64,000 bases of DNA, from positions 1-64,000 of the forward strand of contig CAYNPY010000002.1 in assembly GCA_964399195.1 (NCBI GenBank), in the 5' to 3' direction. Below the pieces are notes generated by a model, which made no database searches, was not told the origin of the DNA, and saw only the letters and a program-made list of their open reading frames with translations. A program made the position numbers and the translations under genes. Origin of the DNA: CAINDZ01 sp964399195 (GTDB taxonomy: Bacteria > Krumholzibacteriota > Krumholzibacteriia > LZORAL124-64-63). Below are positions 33,131 through 41,806 of this stretch, piece after piece (the stretch's first letter is position 1; each line of letters begins with the position of its first letter).

Positions 33131-35464
33131 GTGCCCATCCCGCGCCGCCCTCGCCCCCTGTACGCCGCCGCCGCCGATGCGGCGCGCACCCCGGTCCTGG
33201 TCGCCCTGGCGGCCGCCGTTCTGGCGTTCGCGGGGGTCGCCCCGGCGCCCGCAGCGCCGCCGGCGGGCCCCTGGCAGCCCGAGCGGCACCCGCGCCTGGA
33301 GACCCGCCGCGCCGCGGGTCCCATCGCGGTGGACGGGCTGCTGGACGATGCCGGCTGGCGGGACCTGCCGCGGGCGACGAACTTCGTCGAGCACTCGCCC
33401 GGCGACCAGATCCAGCCGCCGCACCCGACAGAGGCGATGCTGACCTGGGACGACGAGCACCTCTACGCGGCCTTCATCTGCTGGGCCGATCCCGAACAGG
33501 TGCGCGCCTCCTTCAGCGAGCGCGACCGCATCTGGGACGACGACTACGTCATCCTGGCCCTCGACACCTTCGGCGACCAGGCCTGGGCCTTCGAGCTGGC
33601 CTCCAACCCGCACGGAGTGCAGGGAGACCTGCTGTGGTCCGCCGGCAACGGCGAGGACATCACCTACGACGTGCTGTTCCACTCCGCCGGCCGCATCACC
33701 GACGAGGGCTGGCAGGTCGAGATGGCCATCCCCTGGAGCAGCCTGCGCTTCCCCGACCGCGAGCACCAGGAGTGGCGCGTCGACTTCTGGCGCAACGACC
33801 ACCGGCAGGTGCGCGGCCAGTATTCGTGGGGCATCTACGACCGCGACCAGGACTGTTGGCCCTGCCAGTGGGGCACGGTCACCGGCATTTCCGGCGTGCG
33901 CCCCGGCACGGGGCTGACGCTGCTGCCGGCGCTCGTCGCCTCGCAGGTCGGCGGCCGCGAAGCCGGTCCCGGCGGCGAAGCCGGCCCCTGGAGCAACGGC
34001 AAGATCATGGGCGAGCCGTCGCTCGGGGTGGCCTACGGCGTCACGCCGTCAGTCACCGTCGAGGCGACGCTCAACCCCGATTTCTCGCAGGTCGAGAGCG
34101 ACGCCGCGCAGATCGACGTCAATTCCGCGTTCGCCCTCTCCTACCCCGAGAAGCGCCCGTTCTTCCAGGAGGGCAGCGACCTCTGGAACACGAACTTCGC
34201 CGCGGTCTACACGCGCGCCCTGAACCGGCCGTTCTTCGCCGCCAAGCTCACCGGCCGGCCGGGCCGCACCAACTTCGCCGCCCTGGTCGCGCAGGACGAC
34301 GCCACGCCGTTCCTGCTGCCGTTCGCCGAGGGCAGCGCGCTGCTGGAAGGCGGCCGCAGCTGGTCGTTCCTGTCGCGCGTGCGCCACACCCTTGGCAGGC
34401 AGTCGCACGTCGGGCTCATCTCGACCGCGCGCTGGCACGAAGGCGGCGGCTACGGCGCGGTGCAGGGCGTCGATACGCGGCTGAACCTGTCGGACCAGTG
34501 GCGGGTGGAGTCGCAGGCCGTGCTGAGCACCACCGCCGAGCCCGACGACCCGGCCCTGACCGCCGGCTTGGGCGACCGGACCTTCGACGGCGGCCGCCAC
34601 ACCGCGGCCTTCGACGGCGAGTACTTCACGGGGCACGGCCTGTATGCCAGTCTCGAGCGCAGCGGCCGCCACTGGAACCTGGACGCGGACTACTGGCAGC
34701 GCAGCCCCACCTTCCGCGCGGAATCCGGCTTCGAGCCCCGCAACGACCAGCGCACGTTCAACGGCTGGACCGGCTACACCTTCTACCGGGAGGCGGGCCT
34801 GCTCGAGCGCCTGCAGCCGACGCTGGCGGCGGGGCGCGTCTGGGACTTCGACGACGTGCGCAAGGACGAGTGGCTGATGGGCAGCCTGCGGGCCTGGCTG
34901 CGCGCGGCGCAGACCCAGGTCTGGGTCGAGGCGATGCAGAGCAACGAGCTCTACCACGGCATCCAGTTCGACGGCATCAGCAGCCGCGAGGCGGGCATCC
35001 AGGCGCGCCCGTCCGAGCAGTTCGTCGGCGGCGCCGAGGTGAGCTACGGCCACCGCATCGCCCGCTTCGCCGACGTCATGGGCCGCCAGCTCAACCGGAG
35101 CTTCTGGTTCAACCTGAAGCCCTGGCAGCGACTGCTGGTGGAGCAGAGCTACAACGACACGCGCAGCGACGACCTGGGCGGAAACGGGCGCCTGTTCGAG
35201 GGCTGGATCGCGCGCACGCGCCTGAACCTGCAGCTGTCCCGCGAATGGTCGGTCCGGCTGGTCGTCCAGTACGACGACTTCCGCCGCGCCTGGGACGCCG
35301 ACCCGCTGGTGACGTTCCGGCTGAACCCGTTCTCGATCTTCTACGTGGGGTCCACGCGCAGCTACGCCGAGTACGCCGCGCAGCCCGCCCCGGGCGGGCA
35401 GGAGGAATGGCGCCTGGGCGCGCGCACCTACTTCCTGAAGCTGCAATACCTCTGGCAGATCTGA
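33131..35464 (+). CDS. DUF5916-type outer membrane protein with CBM9-like domain
   Basis: A 777-residue exported protein. The GTG at 33131 follows a GGAG site and opens a signal peptide ending APAPAAPPAG. Residues about 58-240 are a CBM9-like sugar- or surface-binding domain (PIAVDGLLDDAGWRDL, EAMLTWDDEHLYAAF, DDDYVILALDTFGDQ, EMAIPWSSLRF). The remaining ~500 residues form the DUF5916 barrel (VEATLNPDFSQVESDAAQID, FALSYPEKRPFFQEGSDLW, and closing strands up to LKLQYLWQI). The family is common in FCB bacteria and of unknown role, often thought to handle polymers. It is monocistronic. Confidence 0.85.
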   Translation: MPIPRRPRPLYAAAADAARTPVLVALAAAVLAFAGVAPAPAAPPAGPWQPERHPRLETRRAAGPIAVDGLLDDAGWRDLPRATNFVEHSPGDQIQPPHPTEAMLTWDDEHLYAAFICWADPEQVRASFSERDRIWDDDYVILALDTFGDQAWAFELASNPHGVQGDLLWSAGNGEDITYDVLFHSAGRITDEGWQVEMAIPWSSLRFPDREHQEWRVDFWRNDHRQVRGQYSWGIYDRDQDCWPCQWGTVTGISGVRPGTGLTLLPALVASQVGGREAGPGGEAGPWSNGKIMGEPSLGVAYGVTPSVTVEATLNPDFSQVESDAAQIDVNSAFALSYPEKRPFFQEGSDLWNTNFAAVYTRALNRPFFAAKLTGRPGRTNFAALVAQDDATPFLLPFAEGSALLEGGRSWSFLSRVRHTLGRQSHVGLISTARWHEGGGYGAVQGVDTRLNLSDQWRVESQAVLSTTAEPDDPALTAGLGDRTFDGGRHTAAFDGEYFTGHGLYASLERSGRHWNLDADYWQRSPTFRAESGFEPRNDQRTFNGWTGYTFYREAGLLERLQPTLAAGRVWDFDDVRKDEWLMGSLRAWLRAAQTQVWVEAMQSNELYHGIQFDGISSREAGIQARPSEQFVGGAEVSYGHRIARFADVMGRQLNRSFWFNLKPWQRLLVEQSYNDTRSDDLGGNGRLFEGWIARTRLNLQLSREWSVRLVVQYDDFRRAWDADPLVTFRLNPFSIFYVGSTRSYAEYAAQPAPGGQEEWRLGARTYFLKLQYLWQI

Positions 35465-35470
35465 CGGCGC

Positions 35471-36133
35471 CTATTCCGCCCCGCAGTCGCCCTCGAGGAT
35501 GCACTTGACCTTGAAGCTGAGCGCCATGATGCCCACGGCCAGGCGCTCGTTGCGCACGGCCACCGTGCCGGGCACCTTCAGGTCGGTCGGCGCGAAGTTG
35601 ACGATGCCGACGATGCCCGCCTTCACCAGCCGGTCGGTCACCGCCTGCGCGTGCTGCGCCGGCACGGTCAGGATCGCGATGCGGATGCCCTCGCCGGCGA
35701 CGACCGCCTCCAGTTCGTCCATGTCCCGCACGGGCTGGCCGCGGATCTCCAGGCCCGCCAGCCGCGGGTTGGCGTCGAAGATCCCCCGCACGGGGAAGCC
35801 CTGCACCTCGAGGTTGCCGTAGTTGGCCAGCGCCTGGCCCAGGTGGCCGGCGCCGACGATCGCCACCGCCTGCGGCTCGGCCACGCCGATGATCTTCTCC
35901 AGCGCCGGCACCAGCTTGCCCACCTGGTACGGGCGGCCGGGCCGGCTGAACCCGCCGAAGTAGTGGAAGTCGTGCCTGAGCTGGCTGGCCTTGATGTCCA
36001 GCGACTCGGCCAGCTGCCGGCTGGAGACATCCTCGACGCCCATCGCCTGCAGCAGCTTGAGCTTCTCCAGGTAGCGCGGGAGCCGGTGGATGGTCGCCTC
36101 GGGAACCTCGGAATGCCGCCTGATCTTGCGCAC
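35471..36133 (-). CDS. rex: redox-sensing transcriptional repressor Rex
   Basis: A 220-residue Rex. The N-terminal winged helix (EATIHRLPRYLEKLKLLQAM, SSRQLAESLDIKASQLRHDF) carries the usual HDFxYFG transition (HYFGGFSRPGRPY). The Rossmann domain has AIVGAGHLGQALANY and the conserved FDANP and NFAPTDLKVP segments. Rex senses NADH/NAD+ and leaves DNA when NADH is high. The start is GTG with GGAGG 6 bases upstream. It diverges from the GatE-GatD operon across a 210-base region with a Rex-like palindrome, so autoregulation and control of the amidotransferase are plausible. Confidence 0.93.
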   Translation of the reverse strand: MRKIRRHSEVPEATIHRLPRYLEKLKLLQAMGVEDVSSRQLAESLDIKASQLRHDFHYFGGFSRPGRPYQVGKLVPALEKIIGVAEPQAVAIVGAGHLGQALANYGNLEVQGFPVRGIFDANPRLAGLEIRGQPVRDMDELEAVVAGEGIRIAILTVPAQHAQAVTDRLVKAGIVGIVNFAPTDLKVPGTVAVRNERLAVGIMALSFKVKCILEGDCGAE

Positions 36134-36215
36134 TGACCGCCTCCCGGCTGTCTCCGTAAACGCATCGGCGCCGGCACGGCCCCGAATCCGGCCATCCCGG
36201 CGGCTTGTTACCTGT

Positions 36216-36244
36216 TTGACGATTCACCATATTCGGAATCTAAT
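36216..36244 (+). promoter_or_regulatory. promoter for the gatE-gatD operon
   Basis: TTGACG (36216-36221) and TCTAAT (36239-36244) each match consensus at 5 of 6 positions with a 17-base spacer. The predicted start, near 36251, falls inside the palindrome at 36249-36264. Confidence 0.6.
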
Positions 36245-36254
36245 CACGTGTCAA
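36226..36254 (-). promoter_or_regulatory. promoter for rex
   Basis: On the minus strand TTGACA (36254-36249), a perfect -35, and TATGGT (36231-36226) are 17 bases apart. The -35 lies inside the left arm of the palindrome. The promoter overlaps the divergent plus-strand promoter. Confidence 0.55.
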
Positions 36255-36264
36255 CCGGTTGACA
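36249..36264. promoter_or_regulatory. perfect 16-bp palindrome, candidate Rex operator
   Basis: TGTCAACCGGTTGACA is a perfect inverted repeat between rex and gatE. It has the TGTxAA-N4-TTxACA form of known Rex operators (TTGTGAA-N4-TTCACAA), differing at one symmetric base. It covers the rex -35 and the predicted gatE start point, so bound Rex could block both promoters. Confidence 0.6.
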
Positions 36265-36343
36265 GGCGTCCGGTTTCGGGGCCCGCCGCGGGCCCCGCGC
36301 CTGCCTGCCGGGCGCCAGAGCAGCCGCAGGAAGGTGGGCCCCC

Positions 36344-38287
36344 TTGTCCCTGTCCAGCCGCTACCGACTGTCCGACCCCTGGCTCCTGCAGCCGCTGCCC
36401 GCCTGGGGCACGCTGGGCGACGACGACTACCACGCCCTGGGCTTCCGCTGCGGGCTGGAGATCCACCAGCAGCTGCTGACCGCGCGCAAGCTCTTCTGCC
36501 GCTGCCCGGCCGGCCGCTACCACCGCGACCGGCACGACGCCGAGATCCTGCGGCACATGCGCCCCACGCTGTCGGAGATGGGCGAGTACGACGGCACCGC
36601 GCTGATGGAGTTCAAGACGCGCAAGGAGATCGTCTACCTGCTGGACCGCGAGACGGTGTGCACCTACGAGATGGACGACGCCCCGCCGTTCGAGATGGAC
36701 GACGTCGCCCTGGACGGCAGCCTGCTGATGGCGATGCTCCTGGGCTGCAACGTCGTCAGCGAGGTGCACATCACGCGCAAGCAGTACCTGGACGGCAGCA
36801 TCCCGACCGGCTTCCAGCGCACGGCCATCGTCGGCACCGACGGCCGCATCCCCTTCGGCGCGCGCAGCGTGCGCATCCGCCAGATCAGCCTCGAGGAGGA
36901 CAGCTGCCGCGAGGTCAGCGACAAGGGCCACCGCCGCATCTACCGCACCGACCGCCTGGGCATGCCGCTGATCGAGACCGTGACCGACCCGGACATGCGC
37001 ACCCCGCACGAGGCGATGGCCGTCGGCCAGCTCCTGCGCTGGCTCGCGCGCAGCGGCGGCATGGTGCGCACGGGCGCCGGCGCCGCCAGGCAGGACGTGA
37101 ACGTCAGTGTCGAGGGCGGCACGCGCATCGAGATCAAGGGCGTGCCCAGCCTGCGCGAGGTGGGCCGCCTGACGCACAACGAGGCCCTGCGCCAGCGTTC
37201 GCTGCTGGGCATCCGCGGCGAGCTGGCGCGGCGCGGCGTCACCGCCGAGTCGATCGGCGACCGGATGGTGGACGTCACGCCGCAGGTGAGGGGCACGGCC
37301 TGCGGCTACATCGCGCAGGCGGTGGCGCAGGGCGCCGTGGTGGGCGCCGTGGCGCTGCCGGGGTTCCAGGGCCTGCTCGAGGCGCCGACCCAGCCGCGCA
37401 CGTCGTTCCTCAAGGAGATCAGCGACCGCGTGCGCGTGATCGCCTGCCTGGACGACCTGCCCAACCTGGTGGCCTCCTCGCAGAACGCGCCGTCGCTCTC
37501 CAGCGGCGAGTGGGAGCGCGTGACCAAGGCCGTCGGCGCCGAGGCGGACGTGCCGGTGATCGTGGTCTGGGGAGCGCGCGCCGACGTCGAGACGGCCGCG
37601 CGCGAAGTGGTCCTGCGCGCCCGCGACGCCGTGCGCGGCGTGCCCAACGAGACGCGCCAGGCCCTGGACGACGGCACCAACGGCTTCGAGCGCATCCTGC
37701 CCGGCGCCGACCGCATGTACCCGGACACCGACCTGCCGCCCATCCGCCTGGAGGACGTCCGGATCGACGGCATCGCCGCGCGCCTGCCGCTGCGTCCCTG
37801 GGAGCGGCGGGAGCGCCTGCGCGACCTCGGCGTGGGCGAGGATCTGGCGTCGCGGCTGGCCCGCCACCGGGCCTGGGACCTGTTCGAGCATCTGGCGGCC
37901 CTGCTGCCGGACGGCTGCGCGTTCGGACCCCACAGGCTGGCCTCGCTGCTGCTGGACCGCGAGTGCCCGCGCCCGGCCAGCCTGCGGGCGGCCGGCCCCT
38001 GGTGGGAGGCGCTGGTGCGCGACCTGGCCGCCGGCGCCGTCATCCCCGAGGGCGCCTGGACCGCCGAGGACGAGGTGCCGCGCCGCGCGGACGACGCCCA
38101 GGCGCGCCGGCTGTTCGCCGCCGCCTGGGCGGACGCGCTGGCCGACGGGGGCGCCGGGCTGCCGGACGAGGCCGCGAGGCGCGAACACGCGCTGATGGGC
38201 CGGGTCATGCCGCGGCTGCGCGGCCGCGTGCCGGGCCGCCGGGTCCGCGAATGGGTCGCCGCGGCGGCGAAGGAGGCGCACCGATGA
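36344..38287 (+). CDS. gatE: Glu-tRNA(Gln) amidotransferase subunit E (archaeal type)
   Basis: A 647-residue GatB-family protein. The cradle opens with RCGLEIHQQLLTARKLFCRC, followed by SLEEDSCREV, YRTDRLGMPLIETVTDPDM and RQDVNVSVEGGTRIEIKGV. An insertion at about 404-475 (VPVIVVWGARADVETAA, DRMYPDTDLPPI) corresponds to the AspRS-like GAD domain that separates GatE from bacterial GatB. The helical and tail (YqeY-like) domains follow. It would phosphorylate and amidate glutamate on misacylated tRNA(Gln) using ammonia from GatD. The start is TTG at 36344 with GGAAGG nine bases before; no ATG is nearby. It overlaps gatD by 4 bases. Confidence 0.87.
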   Translation: MSLSSRYRLSDPWLLQPLPAWGTLGDDDYHALGFRCGLEIHQQLLTARKLFCRCPAGRYHRDRHDAEILRHMRPTLSEMGEYDGTALMEFKTRKEIVYLLDRETVCTYEMDDAPPFEMDDVALDGSLLMAMLLGCNVVSEVHITRKQYLDGSIPTGFQRTAIVGTDGRIPFGARSVRIRQISLEEDSCREVSDKGHRRIYRTDRLGMPLIETVTDPDMRTPHEAMAVGQLLRWLARSGGMVRTGAGAARQDVNVSVEGGTRIEIKGVPSLREVGRLTHNEALRQRSLLGIRGELARRGVTAESIGDRMVDVTPQVRGTACGYIAQAVAQGAVVGAVALPGFQGLLEAPTQPRTSFLKEISDRVRVIACLDDLPNLVASSQNAPSLSSGEWERVTKAVGAEADVPVIVVWGARADVETAAREVVLRARDAVRGVPNETRQALDDGTNGFERILPGADRMYPDTDLPPIRLEDVRIDGIAARLPLRPWERRERLRDLGVGEDLASRLARHRAWDLFEHLAALLPDGCAFGPHRLASLLLDRECPRPASLRAAGPWWEALVRDLAAGAVIPEGAWTAEDEVPRRADDAQARRLFAAAWADALADGGAGLPDEAARREHALMGRVMPRLRGRVPGRRVREWVAAAAKEAHR

Positions 38288-39681
38288 GCAACGTCAGCGA
38301 CAACGGCGAGTTCAAGGGCTACCGCCCCCCCACGCTGGACCTGCTGCGCGCCCAGGGGGCGCCGGTCTGGAGCGAAGCCACGCTGCACACCTCGCGCGGC
38401 GACTTCACCGGGTTGATCCTGCCGCGCAGCGAGACGGCCGACGCCGACCACATCGTGCTGAAGCTGGAGACCGGCTACAACATCGGCGTCCGCCACGACA
38501 CCGTGCGCCGCATCACCGTGCACGGCCGCAAGGAGGCGCGCTACCAGATCCCGGAGCGCCAGTTCCCCCACGACCCCGGCAAGCCGCGCGTGAAGCTGCT
38601 GGGCACCGGCGGCACCATCGCCAGCCGGCTGGACTACCGCACCGGCGCGGTGATCCCCGCCTTCAGCCCCGGCGAGCTGTACGGCTCGGTGCCGGAGCTG
38701 GCCGACATCTGCAACATGGAGACCGAGAAGCTCTACGGCGTCTTCTCGGAGAACATGGGACCCGAGCAGTGGATGGGGACGGCGCGCGCCATCGCCGCCG
38801 AGGTGGAGAAGGGCGTCGCCGGCATCGTGGTCGGGCACGGCACCGACACCATGCACCACACCGCGGCGGCGCTCAGCTTCATGCTGCAGGACCTGCCGGT
38901 GCCCGTGGTCATGGTCGGCAGCCAGCGCAGCAGCGACCGGCCCAGCTCCGACGCCGCCATCAACCTGATGAACGCCACGCGCACCGCCGCCACCTCCGAC
39001 ATCGCCGAGGTGATGGTCTGCATGTTCGGCCCCACCAGCGACGAATACGGCCTGCTGCACCGCGGCACGCGCGTGCGCAAGATGCACAGCAGCTACCGGT
39101 CCACGTTCCGCACGCTCAGCGACATCCCGCTGGCCAAGGTCGACGCCGGCGGCGTCACGCCGCTGCGCGACGACTACCGCCGGCGCACCGTGGCCCGCAA
39201 GGTGGACCTGAAGGCCGTCTTCGACGACCGCGTCTCGCTGGTCTACTACTACCCGAACATGAAGCGCGACATCATCGACTCGCTGATCGACAACGGCTAC
39301 AAGGGCATCGTCATCGCGGGCACGGGACTGGGCCACGTGAACAAGCCGCTGTACCCGACGCTGGACCGCGCGCGCGCCGCCGGCGTGCACGTCTACATGA
39401 CCGTGCAGACGCTGTGGGGCTACGTGCAGATGTACGTCTATGAGACGGGGCGCGAGCTGATGGAACTGGGCGTGATCCCCGCGGCCAACATGCTGCCGGA
39501 GGTCGCGTACGTGAAGCTGGGCTGGGCGCTGGGCCAGTCGGACGATGCGGCCGAAGTCCGGCGCCTGATGCTGACGCCCGTCAACGGCGAGATCACCGAC
39601 CGCGAGCCGCACGACGGCTACCTGGTGCTGCAGGGAGGCAGCCCGGAGGTGTCGGACTTCATCTCTTCCCACTGGAAGTAG
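38284..39681 (+). CDS. gatD: Glu-tRNA(Gln) amidotransferase subunit D, asparaginase-like (archaeal type)
   Basis: A 465-residue protein. Residues 1-90 form the small N-terminal domain typical of GatD (GDFTGLILPRSETADADHIV). Residues about 97-430 are type I/II asparaginase-like. Catalytic residues are visible: T108 in LLGTGGTIAS, T187 and D188 in GHGTDTMHH, and K266 in TRVRKMHSS, matching T101, T177, D178 and K254 of archaeal GatD. It would release ammonia from an amide donor for GatE. A stand-alone asparaginase lacks the N-terminal domain and the coupling to gatE (ATGA overlap), so GatD is favoured. Confidence 0.88.
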   Translation: MSNVSDNGEFKGYRPPTLDLLRAQGAPVWSEATLHTSRGDFTGLILPRSETADADHIVLKLETGYNIGVRHDTVRRITVHGRKEARYQIPERQFPHDPGKPRVKLLGTGGTIASRLDYRTGAVIPAFSPGELYGSVPELADICNMETEKLYGVFSENMGPEQWMGTARAIAAEVEKGVAGIVVGHGTDTMHHTAAALSFMLQDLPVPVVMVGSQRSSDRPSSDAAINLMNATRTAATSDIAEVMVCMFGPTSDEYGLLHRGTRVRKMHSSYRSTFRTLSDIPLAKVDAGGVTPLRDDYRRRTVARKVDLKAVFDDRVSLVYYYPNMKRDIIDSLIDNGYKGIVIAGTGLGHVNKPLYPTLDRARAAGVHVYMTVQTLWGYVQMYVYETGRELMELGVIPAANMLPEVAYVKLGWALGQSDDAAEVRRLMLTPVNGEITDREPHDGYLVLQGGSPEVSDFISSHWK

Positions 39682-39699
39682 GCGCGGCGAAGCCGCTGG

Positions 39700-41775
39700 T
39701 CAGCGGACCACCGTGAACTTGCGCACCGAGCGGCGGCCGCCCAGTTCCAGCGTCGCCCAGTACACGCCCGACGCCACGCGCGCCCCGCGGGCGTCGCGCA
39801 CGTCCCAGCCGACCTCGTTCAGCCCGGCCTGGCCGGACGGCAGGTCGCGCGCGAAGACCGTCGCGCCGCGGGCGTCGAGGATCGCCAGCCGGCCGGGCCG
39901 CGCCGTCTCCAGCCAGTAGCGCAGCACGATCCAGCCGCCCCGCGAGGGGTTCGGGAAGGCCGACTGCAGGCCCTCGGCGAGCAGACCCTCGCCCAGCGGC
40001 GTCCACAGCAGCCAGCGGTCGGGATCCAGTTCGGCCCCGCTGACCGCCGACTCGAACTCGAACGTCGCGGCGGCCGCGGCGCCTGCCAGGCGCAGCGAGA
40101 CGTCCCGGGGGCCCTGCGCGGTCGCCACGCGGATGGGGTACACGTTGGCGAAGAGCGGCTGCTGGTGCTGCGACAGCGACACCCGCAGGCGCGTGCCGGG
40201 CCCGGCGTCGCCGTCCTCGACCGCAAAGCGGGCGGCGATCCGGGGCAGTTCCGTGCTTTCCAGGTACGGCCAGAGGAACGGGCCCAGGTCCTCCCCCGCC
40301 AGCGTCGAGGCCAGGGCCAGGAACTCCGTCGTCGTCACGTTGCCGCCGGGGCGCCCGCCGCCGTCCGCCCATTGCCGGACCAGGTCGAAGAAGACGGCGT
40401 CGCCCAGGCGACCGCGCAGCATGTGCACGATCCAGGCGCCCTTGTCGTAGATCACGCGCCCCGGGAACACCGGCACCGGGTCGTGGACGGGGCCCTGCTG
40501 CTCCCACTCGGCCTCGTTGCGCGCTTCGGCCATGAACGCGTGGTAGGCCGCGACCCCGCCGGTGTGCTCGGCCCAGAGGGCCTCGCTGTAGGTGGCGAAC
40601 CCCTCGTTCAGCCAGATGTCGGCCCAGGTGGCCGGCGTCAGGCTGTCGCCGAACCACTGGTGCGCCAGCTCGTGCATCACGAGCCAGGCGCCCGAGCCGT
40701 CGCCGTCCAGCGCCACCGAGCCGATCGAGGTGACCGTCTGGTGCTCCATGGCGCCGGGCCAGATGAACTCGGCGTGGCCGTACTTCTCGCCGGCGAAGGG
40801 GTAGGGGCCGAAACGCGTCTCGGCCACGTCCATCATCTCGCACAGCGGCGCGAATTCGACCGCGGCGTCGGCCGCGTCCTCGGGGAACACCCAGTTGCGC
40901 AGCGGCACCGCGGTGCCGCCCGAGGTGAGGCACTCCGACTGCAGCAGCACGTGGTTGCCGACGACCACCGACACCAGGTAGGACGCGATCGGGTACGCCT
41001 CGCGCCAGCGCCAGCGGTTGCGACCGGCGCCCGCCGCCTCGACGCCCAGGAGCGCGCCGTTGGAGACGGCGACCAGCGTGTCGGGCACGGTGAGCGCCAG
41101 CGAGACCAGGAACTTGTCGCCGGGCTTGTCCTTGCAGGGCCACCACGACTGCGCGTACGCCGGCTGGCTCATGCTGGCGATCAGCGGCACGGTCTCCTGC
41201 GGCCTGTTGATGTCGGGCACGCGGTCGCGGAACATCAGCCCGCGGTTGAGCGCCGGCAACAGCGGGCGGCCGCCGTAGCGGACGGTGAACGAGTCGACCT
41301 GGCCGTCGGCCAGCGCCGCCGGCAGCGTCACCGTCAGCGTGTCGCCGGCGTGCGCGAACGGCAGGCTGCCGGAAGCATGGTCGACGCCCGCCACCGTGAG
41401 CGTCGTGCGCAGGTCGCAGGTGATGTCGCGCAGGCCGGCGCGCCTGGCTGAGAAGACCATCGCCACGGCGCCGTCGACGGTCCGCTCCGCGGGATCCAGC
41501 GCCAGGTCCAGGTCGCAGCGCAGCATGTCGTAGAAGTCGCTGTTGGCCGCGGCGTCGCCGAAGGCGCCGTTGTGGCCCTCGTCCGCGGCGCCCGCGACCG
41601 GCTCGATCAGGGACTTGGCGGCCTGGAATTCCGCGCGCGTCAACCCCGGGTGCACGGGCGCGCGGCGGTCCGGCGCGGCGTCCGCCGCCGTCGCGGTCGC
41701 CAGGACCAGCAACAGGGTCCGTGCCTGCGTGAGGAGCGATGACGGGCGGCAGCGGGTCGGCAGCAGGTTCATCAT
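39700..41775 (-). CDS. secreted M1 family aminopeptidase with FlgD-like C-terminal tag
   Basis: A 691-residue exported metallopeptidase. The signal peptide is followed by the M1 N-terminal sandwich (VDGAVAMVFSARRAGLRDI). The zinc site is H368, H372 and E391 with catalytic E369 in HELAHQWFGD and WLNEGFATYSE. The exopeptidase motif reads GAMEHQTV, with His replacing the usual Asn of GAMEN. The last ~85 residues are the FlgD-like tag (FPNPSRGGWIVLRYWL, VGWDVRDARGARVASGVY, final VVR). It would trim N-terminal residues of peptides outside the cytoplasm. It converges on gatD with 18 bases between. Confidence 0.9.
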   Translation of the reverse strand: MMNLLPTRCRPSSLLTQARTLLLVLATATAADAAPDRRAPVHPGLTRAEFQAAKSLIEPVAGAADEGHNGAFGDAAANSDFYDMLRCDLDLALDPAERTVDGAVAMVFSARRAGLRDITCDLRTTLTVAGVDHASGSLPFAHAGDTLTVTLPAALADGQVDSFTVRYGGRPLLPALNRGLMFRDRVPDINRPQETVPLIASMSQPAYAQSWWPCKDKPGDKFLVSLALTVPDTLVAVSNGALLGVEAAGAGRNRWRWREAYPIASYLVSVVVGNHVLLQSECLTSGGTAVPLRNWVFPEDAADAAVEFAPLCEMMDVAETRFGPYPFAGEKYGHAEFIWPGAMEHQTVTSIGSVALDGDGSGAWLVMHELAHQWFGDSLTPATWADIWLNEGFATYSEALWAEHTGGVAAYHAFMAEARNEAEWEQQGPVHDPVPVFPGRVIYDKGAWIVHMLRGRLGDAVFFDLVRQWADGGGRPGGNVTTTEFLALASTLAGEDLGPFLWPYLESTELPRIAARFAVEDGDAGPGTRLRVSLSQHQQPLFANVYPIRVATAQGPRDVSLRLAGAAAAATFEFESAVSGAELDPDRWLLWTPLGEGLLAEGLQSAFPNPSRGGWIVLRYWLETARPGRLAILDARGATVFARDLPSGQAGLNEVGWDVRDARGARVASGVYWATLELGGRRSVRKFTVVR

Positions 41776-41806
41776 CGTCCGATCCTATCACGCCCGCGGG
41801 GCGCCG

